Made by a program: the position numbers and the translations under genes. A stretch of 64,000 nt of DNA from Buddleja alternifolia (lineage: Eukaryota; Streptophyta; Magnoliopsida; Lamiales; Scrophulariaceae): the NCBI GenBank assembly GCA_019426215.1, contig CM033401.1:10731134-10795133 (forward strand), written 5' to 3'. This document shows, piece by piece, positions 22,689 through 35,705 of this stretch (positions within the stretch are counted from its first letter, which is position 1; the number at the start of each line of letters is the position of its first letter). Below the pieces are notes generated by a model. That model did no database searches. It saw nothing but the letters and a program-made list of their open reading frames with translations, and was not told the DNA's origin.

Positions 22689-22802
22689 TGAGGAGGCCGA
22701 CTTTTGCTAGAGAGAGAGTGCATTCATTTATAGAATGAAGAGTCATGGAGTTTGATGAAGAGGTTGTGTTTCTACTTTGAATTTGGTCTCCAAGTAGGAG
22801 AT
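22689..22802 (+). other. Copia-1 3-prime untranslated region and polypurine tract
   Basis: Short non-coding stretch ending CCAAGTAGGAGAT against the right LTR. The AAGTxGGAGA core is the usual copia polypurine tract. Confidence 0.8.
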
Positions 22803-23278
22803 TGATGGGTTTGAGTGTGGAGACAAATCAAAGTGTTAAAGAAAGAAGAAAATGAGCCGAAATGGCGCCTAGGCGCAGCCCGACGCGCGCATAGGCGTGA
22901 CCCACATGAGGCAACCAAGACAGAGCAGCTTGCTACTGCATCCAGCGCCTAGGCGCCTGTCTGGCGGCGTCCAGATGCTCCTGGGTCGGCGCCTAGGCGC
23001 GGATCAATCGACTGGAGCGAGTTTTGACGCGGTTTTTCTTTTTTTGGCAGTTTTTTAAGTTACCTATTGTGATTAGATCATCTTTGCCTCCAAGTTTAGA
23101 ATACATAAGTAGATGAAATTCTCTTCATCGTAATTGTATCTCTCTCACAAGAATAATATAATCTCTCTAGCATAGGTCCGTGGACATAGGCAATTTGCCG
23201 AACCACGTAAAAATCGCTGTCTCGTTTTTCTTGCTTTTCTTTACTTTTAAGTTCTTTTATGCGCATTGATTCCTAACA
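22803..23278 (+). repeat. Copia-1 3-prime LTR
   Basis: 476 bp, starts TGATGGGTTTGAGTG and ends TTCCTAACA, followed by GTGAG. It contains several GGCGCCTAGGCGC blocks. Confidence 0.93.
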
Positions 23279-24714
23279 GTGAGAAATTATCGAGTTGTTT
23301 GAGTTGAGGACTTACAAGTAAAAAGGTGGACGGGAGAAAAATTGAAAGAGGAGATAGGTAAAATCCACGCAAGGAAGGATTCTATACTGGAGCTAAATTA
23401 ATTTTTTTCCTTTTCAGAAATTAGATTTAATACAAAAATTGATTTCCGTAATTATAATTAATTAATATCCACATGTCCCAGTTTTATTGGTGTAACACAT
23501 TGTGTTATAGAAAATTCGCACCGGCGGAGAGGTGGTGATGCGGGGTGGCATGGCGATGGTGAGGTGACGGGATTGGTGGTGTGTGTTTAGGTAGTGGTTG
23601 GGGGTGGGGAGGGGTCGTGGCGGTTGGTGGTGCCGTGCCGATTGTGGAGAAAGAGGGTGTGGAAAACGAGATTGTCTTGGATGTCTAGGATTTTTACACC
23701 TAATCTTAAATATGCAAGGATAGAATAGTTGATTCTAGTTGTCAATATGCAGACCAACGTTGCATAATATGTACAAATAAAATGTGCTAGTTTGACTAAG
23801 ATAACATGTCATATTCTGATTGAAAGCTAGAAAAAATCTTTAGATAAGTAATTTACTTTATTAAAGAACATTGAACAGTTGTAAGGTGATTTTATTTTAT
23901 CTACTTTAAAATGAACATAATATTCCTATAACTTACTTAAACAATTTGTACACAATAAATTTTTATGCCTGTAAATTAATAAATATAAAAATATGGTGAT
24001 ATATTAAATTTATTAATTAAAACAAGAAATTTAGTATAATCCCTAATTCTAATCTTTTGATTCTTCCTTCAATAATGGTAATAGAAACTAGGAGTAATTG
24101 CTTCTTTGATCTCCTCCAAAGTATATTTGAATCTTTATAATGTTAATATGAGGGCTCGACGCTGTAATCTCGGATCAACCATTATAAATGATATATGAAA
24201 TTTGCAATGTTTCAAGACCGGCTCATCGCTTTGATCTTCATTCAACTTGACTTGTACATCTATAACGTTTATATGAAGGTTCACCACCTTGATCTCGGAT
24301 CAAAGGATATAAGCAAGGTATTAAATATTAGTATTGTTGTAGATTTTGAGGTGTTAAATTTACAAAAAATTTGATAGAAATTTTGAGAATATCCGTAGTT
24401 CGGTTTCAATTTTAGAGAAATCATGGAATTTATAGAAATAATTAAAAAGTTAAAATTAAAATTTGGGCATCTTTAATTTACATTACTATGTATTTTTTAC
24501 ATTAATGTATAGATAATGAGCCTTGTTAATTATTATGAGTAAAATATGTGGCAAAATTTAAAACAAGTAGGATTTGGTAGTACAGTAATGAATAAATATC
24601 ATTAAAACTTTACTAAAACAAAACACATACAATTTTCATAAAATATATTATTAGTCATTTGGAATTTCTAGGATCAAAATCGTTGTATTCTGTCTCATAT
24701 CATGTGATGCCCCC
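23279..24714 (+). other. GLR-A downstream flank, second part (duplicated unit)
   Basis: Continues the GLR-A flank after copia-1 and aligns with 60766-62515 after GLR-B up to ATCATGTGATGCCCC. It contains no open gene. A GC-rich stretch (23515-23650) is longer than in the B copy, and the B copy has an extra poly(A) insert at 61226-61520. The part from about 24318 is related to the insertion at 36369-37169 in P1. Confidence 0.85.
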
Positions 24715-25464
24715 CATTGGCACCAAACATGATCCTAAACTATGAGAAGTGATAAAGTTGATGCATCTTCAAAGCTCCCAAAATATGTCGGGCGCAAGAG
24801 AATTTAAATCAAATATGGTCGGATCAAAGGTGTCCCATTGTGTCGGCATACAAAACTTCAATCAACGGATAATGCTTTGAATATGAACATCATAGTAGAA
24901 TTAAGTAATAGGATTAAGGATGACAAAATCAAACCACACACAAATACACTCGAACTTCACTTGACACAAGAAACAAGATTATAGCAAGGTTGAAATTTTG
25001 TTTGCCGATGATAAATGAAGGTACATCTCAAACGTTACTGTGAGGCCTCACATTTTCAAACAATAAATGCAGTCATTCATATCTTACGTATTCTTATTTT
25101 GAAGAATTAAGTTTTACCAACTTGATATTATATATGATTCGTTTGAATAAATCAATATTGTGTTCATATAACCTAATTAAATATGTTGTGATTTCATCTT
25201 CCTTATTTAATGTCAATGAAATATGACCAACATATGTTCAAAATGCTTGATGGGTGTGATTGTGATGGTTAGATATTATTTGGTCAAAATTTTGTTTGGA
25301 TTTTGAGATTAAAGTGTACGTTTATATAAAAAATAAGGGTCCGCCAGTAAATTCTTAAACTATATGGACCGTAGTGTTATTTAACAAAATTTCACAAATA
25401 AAAGAGATGAGGATTACATGGTGCATACACACTCTCATATGCTGCCATTTCTTGCACTGTGAAC
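24715..25464. other. Intergenic, nothing recognised
   Basis: AT-rich sequence right of the GLR duplication breakpoint and left of copia-3. No gene, RNA or element boundary is seen. Confidence 0.6.
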
Positions 25465-28400
25465 TGTAACAAATATATGGCTCACATATTATTAATTTCG
25501 TATCATTATCTTATTAATATTAAAGTCTATTTGATAAAATATTATTTATGTAAATATTAAGTGATTAAGTGTCCTATTGGCTAGAAGAAGAGTCACGCAT
25601 GACTGTAGTGAAAAGATGCTGATGGGAGGTATTTATTAATGTTTCATTTAAAGAGGAGTCTGGTCTTGTCTCTACCCCTACACATCTTTACAACATTACG
25701 TAAAAAAACAAAAAACTATTCTGATAAAAGTATACGCATATATTTCCATCATTGGAAGAGGAGTCAAGGGAGAGAAACCAATCTTTCTCAAAGAGACGTT
25801 ACAAACAAACAAGTGGCTCCATATCAACAAGATTGGCACTAAAAGCTATGGATGAAGGTTAGTCATTTATTTGTTGAAAATTATGTGAAAATCATGAAAT
25901 TCAAAATTTATGGGAATCATGTAATTTATGAAATTTAACTTATATGTGGTATCAGAGCATGGTTTAAGAACGTATGATTTTCCAATTTATGAAATCTTAT
26001 GTTGCAAGTTCAGAATTGTGTTTTCGAATTACGTTTCTGCTGCAAATTGTGAATTTTGATATTACAAATTTATGAATGCCATGTGAATAAAGAATTTTGC
26101 ATTTTGTTTTTTTCGGATGCATGTATTCACTGCCATATGAATTGATAATTTCGCACCGAATCAATTGACTGCAGAATGCAATTTCACAGTCGATAATACA
26201 TGTGGAAGAATGATTAATGCTTCATGTTTCATGTTTAACATAAGGATATTGCCAGAAACATGATTTATCTTTGACCGCTTAAATATTGAAATTGTTAAAA
26301 GTTTAATTACTTGATTAAAGTGATATTTCATGAATGGAAAACATTATGTGTTCCTGTGCATGTACACGTGTGATACTATGCATCAAGAATCCTGAATTAC
26401 TAACAAAAGTGATTATGTTTGTTTTTCTAGTTGTTAGCCTATCAACACTCATGATGTTTAAAATTAATTTTTGGAAATTATAGAAATCATGGCAGAGATA
26501 TACAAACACCGTATGTATGTATATATTAAGCAAGCCTTGAAAAGTCCACACCAGTAACAATCTTTCTTTCTTATGTTTTTGAATGGGAGCCAGAATTACA
26601 AACTCAATGTCATTAAAGTTTTGGGATGAAAATTTGAGATGAAATTCTTTGAACATGCACATTAAAGATGGATGTAAAACTTTGAAGTATCAAAAGGAAC
26701 AGTGACGTGATTATTATTATTTGCATCATAGAAGGGTAATTCAAGCTTGATTATGTTCCGGGACTTGTAATTTTTTTATTGCTCATTTGTCTTGGTGGTT
26801 TACAAGATATATATTTATAATGAATCGTTCCGTATGAATGTATATGATCGTGAATAATATTAATCAGAATTTGCGTTTAAAATTTATTTGATGGATGATC
26901 TGTTAGTCATCAAAGTGGCCTGATCATTAAAGTTATAAATTTCAATGCATATTAAAGTTTACATATGAAATCTAAGAGACCTGATCATTAAAGTTGTAGA
27001 TTTAAATGCATATTGCATTAAAGTTTTTCAATTACCCATAAATTTTATATTCTCATAAATGACATAGAGATATATGGGTTTTTGAGGTTTATTATCATAA
27101 GGCATTCGGGAGTCGCCCAAAGGTTGATTTATTATTCTTACAATATATAAACAAAATTGTTATTTTGTATGTTTTATTAGATTTATTTTGTATATCCAAA
27201 GATAACAAATAAATCTAATATATATATATATATATATATTAATAGTTTATGATTCATATATCTTAGTATATCCCAAAGGAGAACTTTCATATATAGTTAA
27301 TAGCATTTCTATCAAAGAAGGCATTGATTGAAAAGAGACATTTTCATTGATCTATATGAAATACTTTATTATGGTTTTGGTGACTCATTATGAATTGAAA
27401 ATTACACCAAATGACTGTTAAATTGTCTTTCTTAATGGAGATTAGATGAAGAGGTTTCTATATTAGCCTAAAGTGTGTAAGCTTAAAAGGTCAATATACA
27501 AACTAAAACAAGCTTCCCATGTATATACATCAAGGTCAGTGGGAGCATGTTTATTTTCTTAATATTGTACATTAATGTCATCTTACTTGCCATAATGATC
27601 TTGGTTTATTACATGAAACCAAGATATCGTTTTAAGAACTATAAAAGAATAAGAGAGAGGCAATATGTGATGGGATTTGAAATATTTCATAATGAATCAC
27701 AATGATTGTTTGGATTGTCTCATAAAGTTGAGTTTTAGAAAGACGTAAGGTGGAAATATTCAGTAAAGATAGTTCTTATTCAGAAGAGAGATATGTTTGG
27801 CATTATGCATTGTCCAAAGAATGAATTGGAACAAGAAAAATAAAAAAATTCATTATGTAAGTGATGATGAGAGCTTGATGAATCTTCAAACTTATATTGG
27901 ATCACATTCTTCTTTGGTAAGAACGACAAGTATTTTAAGGGTGTTTTGCATATGAAAATTATGCATCTTGTCGTGAAAAAAGAATTCAGAAACAAAGAGT
28001 ATCAATCGAAACATATTAGCACCATATGCCCAAGATATTAATGAGCATATCGAAAAATATTGACGAGCATATTGATAGAATGGGCACTATAGGACGTCAT
28101 AATTGAATTATGTTATATGCATACTAAGTTATCATGTTTGATACTCTTGAACTCAATTAAACATTTCTGAAATCTCCTGTTTTTCTATATTGTATACATT
28201 ATTCAATAATTATGATACCAGAAGTTCTCTTTGATAAAGACATTAAAGTTGGACATTTATTTTTCTCTTTATTAAAGGTCATGATTCATTAAAAATTGAT
28301 GTCATGGTACATGGAAGGGACTATGTCGAGCTAAATGACATACAACCGTCATGACTCACAGTAGTTTTGACTTAATCATGATATAAAGTTTAGTCAAATT

Positions 28401-28956
28401 AATGAAGGATTTATAATGATTTCATTGTGCACATTATGTTGATTCTAAAATAAAAGCAAATATATGAGCCAAGTGGGAGAATGTAAGAAATATATGGCTC
28501 ACATATTATTATTACATATCATTATTTTATCAATATTAAAGTCTATTTGATAAAATATTATTTATGCAAATATTAAGTGATTAAGTATCCTATTGACTAG
28601 AAGAAGAGTCGTGACTCTAGTGAAAAGATGCCTTGATGAGTGGCAATTATTAGTGTTCCATTTAAAGAGGAGTCTGTTCCTCTCTCTACCCTACACATCT
28701 CTACAATATTACGTAAGAAGCAGAAAACTATTCTGATAAAAGTATACACATATATTTTCATCATTGAAAGAGGGGTCAAGGGAGAGAAACAAATCTTCCT
28801 CAAAGAGACATTACAAACAAACAAGTGAATTCATATCAACAAGATTGGCACTAAAAGCAATGGATGAAGGTTAGTCATTTCTTTGTTGAAAATTATGTGA
28901 AAATCATGAAGTTCAAGATTTATGAAAATCATGTAATTTATGAAATTTAACTTACA
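25465..28956 (+). mobile_element. Copia-3: strongly decayed Ty1/copia element
   Basis: LTRs 25465-25944 and 28482-28956 (about 480 bp) start TGTAA(C/G)AAATATATGGC. The left LTR is followed by TGGTATCAGAGC, and the right one is preceded by the purine tract AAGTGGGAGAA. Between them only traces of RT survive, such as a remnant of the LxxSxYGLKQA region near 27470-27515. No open frame and no gag can be read. A second, partial primer site follows the right LTR. Confidence 0.85.
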
Positions 28957-29287
28957 TGTAGTATCAGAGCATTGTTTAAGAACTCATGATTTATCCAAAA
29001 ATGATATGAGATAGCATTGAATGGTTCTTATTCTCTTGTCGGTTTGTGGATTAACAGAATGTGATAGGTAGAATTAATAGATTATTTCATATACTTATAT
29101 TATTGAAAATTGGTATAGAATGATAGGCAAATTTGTTATTCTGTTTAATTGGAATTTATTGTTGAATGCAAAGGTATCTATATGGGATATTGCATATACA
29201 GATATCTTAGTGGGAAAATCAATCTTGTGCTTGATTTGGTTAGCTGTGTTGTGCATATTTTGAGAAATGTATCTTAATTATGTCTTT
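28957..29287. other. Tail of copia-3 leader and AT-rich spacer
   Basis: The first 35-40 bp repeat the leader that follows the left LTR (GTATCAGAGCAT, then TTTAAGAAC). After about 29000 no similarity is seen and no gene is present. Confidence 0.6.
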
Positions 29288-29316
29288 ACTAGCATGTACC
29301 CCGTGCTATGCACGGA
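29288..29316 (-). mobile_element. Helitron-type 3-prime terminus
   Basis: On the - strand a perfect 6-bp stem hairpin (CCGTGCATAGCACGG, 29301-29315) is followed by GGTACATG and CTAG, then T. This is the hairpin + CTRR|T structure of Helitron 3-prime ends. The element would extend to the right, but its 5-prime TC end was not found. No Rep/helicase is seen, so it would be non-autonomous. Confidence 0.6.
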
Positions 29317-30201
29317 AAATATTAAAAAAACTTATAAATTAGGATCACAATGTAGAAATCTATAGATTTATTCTTATAAATGTATATTTTTATCATTAAG
29401 CGATACAAATGCATTCAAACATAATTTATATCATGTATTTATAAAAAGGTGTATATCTAAAAGGTCCGCAAGGATTATAAGTTTATTTGACTAAAATTGA
29501 TCAAATAAAGGAGAATTGCAATTCTAGTATGTATTAAAATATAAATGTATTAAGATTTACGGTCTATATTGCTTTCAATATTGATTCGAAATCATTTTCC
29601 AAATTTTTACTATTTTTTATTTTACAAATGAACTGAAAACTAAGATATCGTAAAATACAAAAAATCACTAAAAAAGGTATAAGACTAAGTAAATATTAGC
29701 GAGTTTGCTAATGTAATTTTACTTGAAGAACTAAAATCTCTCTATCAGATTAATATAGTTATAGCTCATTTTGAATTACTTTCTCTTGCCACGTCTTTTC
29801 AGTAATGAATACCTCGTTTGAGAAAACATATAGAATCATACATTATCATATTCAGTGGACAATCTTATCTTCTATAAGCCAAAATGAATTTACATAAATT
29901 AGTTCTTCAATAATTAAAGGAAATGAATGAACATTAATTTAAGTATATAAATTAAAAAACGTTTGCGTCAAATTAAAAAAAATAAAAAGTAGCAGCTCCA
30001 AATGGGTCTCAATTGTTGATAATTGAATCCCAATAGACAAAGAATCATCAGTAATTCGAAATTTCTAGAGTTCGCGAAGATGAACAATAAAAGTATTTGA
30101 AAAAGAATACACTTCGTATTTCATATGATATTTCGAAACTATTAGAAGAGGCCAAAAATGCTATATTTACTTAAAAGATTGAAATTTGAAGAGTTCACGG
30201 G
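29317..30201. other. AT-rich, no gene; possibly the body of the Helitron-like element
   Basis: No open frame of note and no repeat structure beyond low-complexity AT. Confidence 0.5.
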
Positions 30202-30215
30202 GACGTTAGATTTCT

Positions 30216-30424
30216 GCCAACACATGTTGGTTCAGTTGGTAAGGAACATGTCATTTCCTGTCAAAAGTTTGTGGGTTTGATTCCTTCTGCCGATGTGAGG
30301 ACGGTGTTGGTGGGCGATTTGTAAGTACCAATATAAAGTATTTGGTAGGGAAGGCATGCCCCGGTCCATACTGATAAGTGATCGGAACCGACCCTATCCA
30401 AACCTTTTGCAATTAAAAAAAAAT
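30216..30424 (+). mobile_element. tRNA-derived SINE
   Basis: 209 bp with polymerase III promoter boxes: A box GGTTCAGTTGGTAAGG and B box GGGTTTGATTCC, then a tRNA-unrelated body and an A-rich tail. It is flanked by a 14-bp target duplication, GACGTTAGATTTCT (30202-30215) and GACGGTAGATTTCT (30425-30438), with one mismatch. Non-coding, mobilised by LINE enzymes. Confidence 0.9.
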
Positions 30425-30438
30425 GACGGTAGATTTCT

Positions 30439-33400
30439 CTTTGTTATTTTTGTCCTTTTCTTTAAAGTGATGGAAAAAAGTTTTGGTTAACAACTAACAT
30501 TGCAATAAATAACGAAATTTTTGAACTCAGATATAATGATGAATAAAATTGGACTTGCACGATAATTTTTTTTTTAAAAAAAAAGACGCTCTGAAACTAA
30601 AAAGTATTTTTTAAGAATGGCATTCATATTTCAAATGAAATAAATCAAGTATATAAATATAATAATTTAATTAATTAATAATTCATAAGTATCCAATTAA
30701 TTAAAATACAATATTTAAAAACCACAATCAATTTAAAAACCAAAGAATTATAATTACAACTAAAACTATTAGAGAGTAAAAAACTAAATACATACAAATA
30801 ATTGACCTTTGGAGGAAGATTAATCAAATCATTAATTTTTTTTTTACGAAAATGGTATTTGATCAAATATATGCACAAATGAGTAGAAGAAGTGGTTGAG
30901 AATAAAACAAATGAAAAATAAGAGGAAAAGAAAATTGAGAATTAGGATTATAGAAAAACTTAATAAAGAAATTTACAATAGAATTTGAAAAGAGCAATGA
31001 TATATACTCTTTTTTATAAATTACCACTATCTCACCTCTTTTAGTTTTGGCAAAACATCATTGGAACTAATTGATATTTTTGGATTTAACATCAATACTT
31101 TCTAAATTAATGGCGTGGTGGATAACATGTGGTAGAAAATGGTGGGATATAGCATTTTTCATATGAAAAATGGAAGAAGTATGTGAAGAAGGAAAGATGA
31201 AAGGAAATCATTTAAATGGAAAAGTTGAAAAATTTATTAAATGAAAATAATAATAAAATCAACTAAAATAATTAGGGGATTTCAAACTAAAGCAAACTTA
31301 ATCTTTAGGGGAAGATTAATCACATCTTAGAAAAATATTGCAAAAATAATGTATCTTATCAATTATATACCAAATGGTAAGATAGATATGGTTGAAAGAA
31401 CTAATAAATATGAAACAATAATTCAATAAGAAGAAAAGATTTGATATTATAGAAAAGTTTAACTAAGAATGTACAGATAGTAACTTCTAAAAGATGACGA
31501 AATTGATTAGTCAGAGAAATTGAAAAAAATAAACATGTAAATGTAAAAGTGGAAAGAATACTGAAATCCTATGAAGGATCAAGCTATTTCGTTCTAGTGC
31601 TAATTGTAAAAAAAAAAAAATCAAATATTTGGATGAGAATAAAAAAGAAACGATGAATTAAAATACGAAAATATAATATTAGCAACTCACTTGAAACAGG
31701 CAAAAAAACAACTTTAGAGTAGTAGCAATTGTGACTTTCCAAGTTATATAAAGATGATGAAGATCTTTTACCTCAATCCAACCCCAAACCAAGAAAAAAA
31801 TCAAAGAAAATGAATGAAATTCAGCAAGAATGTAAACTAAAAAGAGACATTTTAATAACAAACTTATGACAATTTAAGAAAAAACTACAATTAAGGGCTA
31901 ATTTAATAAAATTATTTAAATTTTGAATCATGCACTTCTCAAAAAGTAATGTTAAATTAATCAAACAATTAATATTGAAACACCAACTTAGAGTGAGACA
32001 ACAATTAATGGCTTTTAACTAAGAGGGTGACCATTGAAATTTTTAAAGGATTAAAATTATTTGAAACACCTCATGAATTCAAATTCTGGCCGAAATATTG
32101 CAATTGGAGTGAACAACCCAGTTGTTATAATATTGATATATATCATCCTACGTTTACCTTTAAAGTAAAAAAGGTTGATTCCAAATAAAAAGATAAGGCA
32201 TTTTACCGTCTGTGTACGTACGTACTAATCAAAAATTTCTTTGTGAATTCTTAATGAGAAAAAAAAAGGTTAAATCAAAAGAAAACACTAATATATATGG
32301 CCAAAAATAGGTAATATTAAAAAGAAACTGCCAAAAATATGTAATATTAAAAAGAAACTTACATGTTTGTAATGGATATGTCATGAGAGATTTGACTGTA
32401 TAACTTCAATCATCAACAATCAAAAGAATAGATTTGACCTAAAACAAGAACGATAATAGTACAGAATAGTTCGCAAGTATATTAATGTAATATTGAATGC
32501 ATTTTTCGGGCATGATTGGCCAACTTACCAAGTTTCACCGCCTCAAGTAATGTAGCATATTTCCAGAAGACACATGCTCCCGCTAATCATCAGCTCCTTA
32601 GAGTAAATCTGCCATGTACAAAGTTTGATTTAGAGATAATTTAAGCTACAAAAGGTTCAGAAAATTGAGTGAATTGAAATGATATTCTCTTTCTTACCGT
32701 GAATAAGATATCTTCCAAGGCGCAAATTTTTTTTTGAATACTTAATGTGTAAGATTAAGATTTAAATTTTAGCATAAAGACTGAAATTTACTACTTACCA
32801 TAAATACTCGTTTTAGTAATTAATGAGGGTGAAACGCGTCCACCGTATTCCTTAATGGTATCCAATATTGTTGCTTATAAAATCGGAAAATTGCATGGGA
32901 ATTTGACTGATTTTGATTAGCTTTCAGTGAGATTGTTGTTTGAAATTAGAAACTTGGATCACTTTCCCATAATTGCCTCAATTTAAAATTCAAACAATCT
33001 ACCAATTAAAAATAAAAGATTAAAATTAATTTAAAATTCTAAGAATTCACCATTTGGTCAAAATAACACAATTGGAGTCAAAATTGAATCCCACACCCCC
33101 TTCAAATATATAATAGTATAAATTTCTCAATATGTAATATGATGTTCTTGTCATGTGCGGCTGAGTCCCTTGATCAAGTAATAGAAATATGATATTGGAA
33201 GAGTTGGTGGAATTTTGGTAATTCATTTACTCATAAGCAAATGGGTGCAGTATAATACTAATTTATGCGTTTGAGAAAAAAGAACACTTGAAATATTCAA
33301 AATTAGAGAATGCACGAGACATGGTTAATGTCCAATGGTATTATATCAGTAAACTTCTGTTCAATTTGATGGTCACGAGCAAGGTCAAATTGACTGTTAA

Positions 33401-34440
33401 GAGAATGAATTTCTCAATTCTATTATTTTAATTGATCATTAGGATGATCAATGAAAGATTGTAATTTCGTTTCACATATTTAAATATATGTTAACTTTGT
33501 GTATGACATAACATAGTCATACAGACTATTTAATGATGGTTCTATATTGTCTTATTTGGAATAAAGAAACTTGAGTTTCTTGTTAAAGTAACGGCAATGT
33601 TATGCTATAATAACTCTTGTTATAATTTTATTGGAATTGAAACATAAGTAATTCATAATACTTATGATGGATTGTGCTATAATAGTGAGAATATAAAGAA
33701 TGCGCATTCGTAAATGTAGTTAAACTACATTATAATAGAATAGTATAATGAAATTTACCCCATGGTATATATTCACGAGGATGGATGAGTTGTCATGTAG
33801 GGGTGCTAAATAACTTGGTGTAAGTTATGTTTTCCTAAAATATTTTTTGAATGCAGTTATTCCAGTTAAATGTAGGGGTAAAGGAGAAATATAACTTCAA
33901 AGTAAAGACCAGTCAAACATAATAAAGTTGTATTAATTGCTCACATATAAAATCACCAATAGTGGGAACCCAACATTTTCTCTAACACTACCACTAGTTA
34001 AAAGGTTATAAGGGTAATAACAAACTATTTATAAGTGATTAAATTAACTCTAGAAATATTGAATATTTTTAAGAGTTGTACATAAGGAGGATGAGTTGAA
34101 AAATCTTAATGAAGTACAATTTGATACCTATTAAGGTATGAAAAGACTTCAGCTAAGTGAACACAAGAGGTGGTGACGTTTCTAGTAAAAGTTTGGAAAA
34201 CTTTTATCAAGGCTACAGAGAGACTCCGAGCAGTAGTAATCCTTTGAACCTCTCTTTTTCTTGAACAAAATCCCTTCTCTTTCGCTCTTGTGTGTCAATT
34301 CTTTGAACCTCAAATCTCTTAGTCTCATATTAATGTAGGCCACAAACGTGGGTTGGGTTTTGTTCAATAAAACAAAAAACGGGTACAGTGTGGGACCGTG
34401 GCATGGCAGAGAGCTTTGATCTTGTTTTAGACTTATTATT
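30439..34440. other. AT-rich intergenic region without genes
   Basis: No open frame with family character. A 31-bp direct repeat lies at about 32298-32360. Around 33340-34000 the sequence has the look of old retroelement DNA, but no LTR pair could be fixed. Short frames in it are chance. Confidence 0.6.
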
Positions 34441-34454
34441 GTTTTTTTTTCTGC

Positions 34455-34552
34455 ATATAAATATATATAGATATTATTATTATTATTATTGTTATTATTA
34501 TTATTATTTTATTATTATTGTTATTATTATTATTATTTTTATTATTGTTTAA
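34455..34552. repeat. (ATT)n microsatellite
   Basis: Trinucleotide run of ATT/TTA with occasional GTT and T-rich interruptions. Confidence 0.9.
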
Positions 34553-34839
34553 CCTAATTTTGATATATTAATAATCATTTATGACAATTATGAAATCACT
34601 GGTACGACCACAATTGAACTGCTATTGGATTAGTGACCCTTGACTCGAAAAATTTTGCATTTTGATAATTGGGCCGATTTTTAAAATATTGAGACAAAAC
34701 AATTTTACACCCAATCAAGTTAAATGATAAGTGTAAAATAATATATTAATTATCAATTTAAGTCGTTGAATTTATATTTTGAAATTTATCAAATTTAATT
34801 TCAAAAGTAAATAATTGATATAATTGATATTTTACTATG

Positions 34840-35690
34840 TATTTTGTTGGCAATTCAAATCTCATCACATGTCAATTTGAGGTGTTACAGCCAATTAAAT
34901 TATACCTTACAGTTAAGAAGTCAAAAACCAATCATACTGTGTCATGTGGATATATGGACCAATCAAATGATGTTTAAATCAACTTATATTTATCTCTTTA
35001 AATTAATATCAATATTAAAAAGATAATATCTATGAAATTTATCTTCTTCATATATGAGTCAATCAAATTGCCCCAAAGTAATTGATATTTATCTCTTAAT
35101 AAGTAAAAATATTAAATAGATAATTATTGAAGAAGTCCAAGTGATTTGTAACTACTCCATCCTACACCTATAAATAAGGTCTACGGGAGCTCATAATCAA
35201 CAAAGAGAGAAATTCAAATCCAATCTAGAGAAAATGAAGGAAGCTCTCCAAAATTCTCTCTACAGAAGTTAATAAAATCCAAGAAGTTCCAAGGTGTTCA
35301 AGGCGAATAGCAATGCGTTCTTGGCGAAATTCAACAAATTATAGTGTTTTCGAGATTAAGATGTCAAACCCTCACAGAACATTATAAAAGTCCAAATCAA
35401 GTTGAAGGAAAATCAAAATGATGAGCCGGTCTTTAAGCTTTCAACTTCTACATATCATTTACACCGTTTGATCTGATATTAAGCTGTTAAACTCTCGTAT
35501 TAACGTTATAAACATTCAAATCCATATTGGAGAAATCCAAATAAGTGATTTCTAGTCCAACGTTCATATCATCATATTCTGAAAGAAGAATCAGAAGACT
35601 AGAAATAGGGATTGTACTCAATTTCTTGTTTTAATCAATATTAATTCATTTATCATTATATTTTTGTATTTTTGTTTACATACATAAAAT
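34840..35690 (+). repeat. LTR-like segment with TATA box
   Basis: Contains CTATAAATA (35168-35176) followed by a leader-like stretch of AGAGAGAAATTCAAATCC type and an end TTTGTTTACA near 35689. This is the layout of a plant LTR (promoter, R, U5). No partner LTR, primer site or target duplication was found, so a solo or truncated LTR is only a suggestion. Confidence 0.35.
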
Positions 35691-35705
35691 TTTATTATGT
35701 ACAAA

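Larger units (their letters stand above)
2450..23278 (+). mobile_element. Copia-1: Ty1/copia retrotransposon, decayed, carrying nested elements
   Basis: LTRs at 2450-2937 and 22803-23278 both start TGATGGGTTTG and end TTCCTAACA. They are flanked by the 5-bp duplication GTGAG (2445-2449 and 23279-23283). A tRNA-iMet type primer site follows the left LTR and a purine tract precedes the right one. Domain order gag, integrase, RT, RNase H is that of Ty1/copia, and the RT resembles the Tnt1/Tork type. The GLR-B flank at 60761-60775 is the empty site, without the element and with one GTGAG. Gag and pol carry nonsense codons and frameshifts, the protease region is deleted, and copia-2 is inserted between RT and RNase H, so it is not autonomous. 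Confidence 0.95.

Noticed and set aside
30216..30300. Possible tRNA gene (A and B boxes)
   Set aside because: No cloverleaf or CCA-end geometry. Poly(A) tail and 14-bp target duplication show a SINE.
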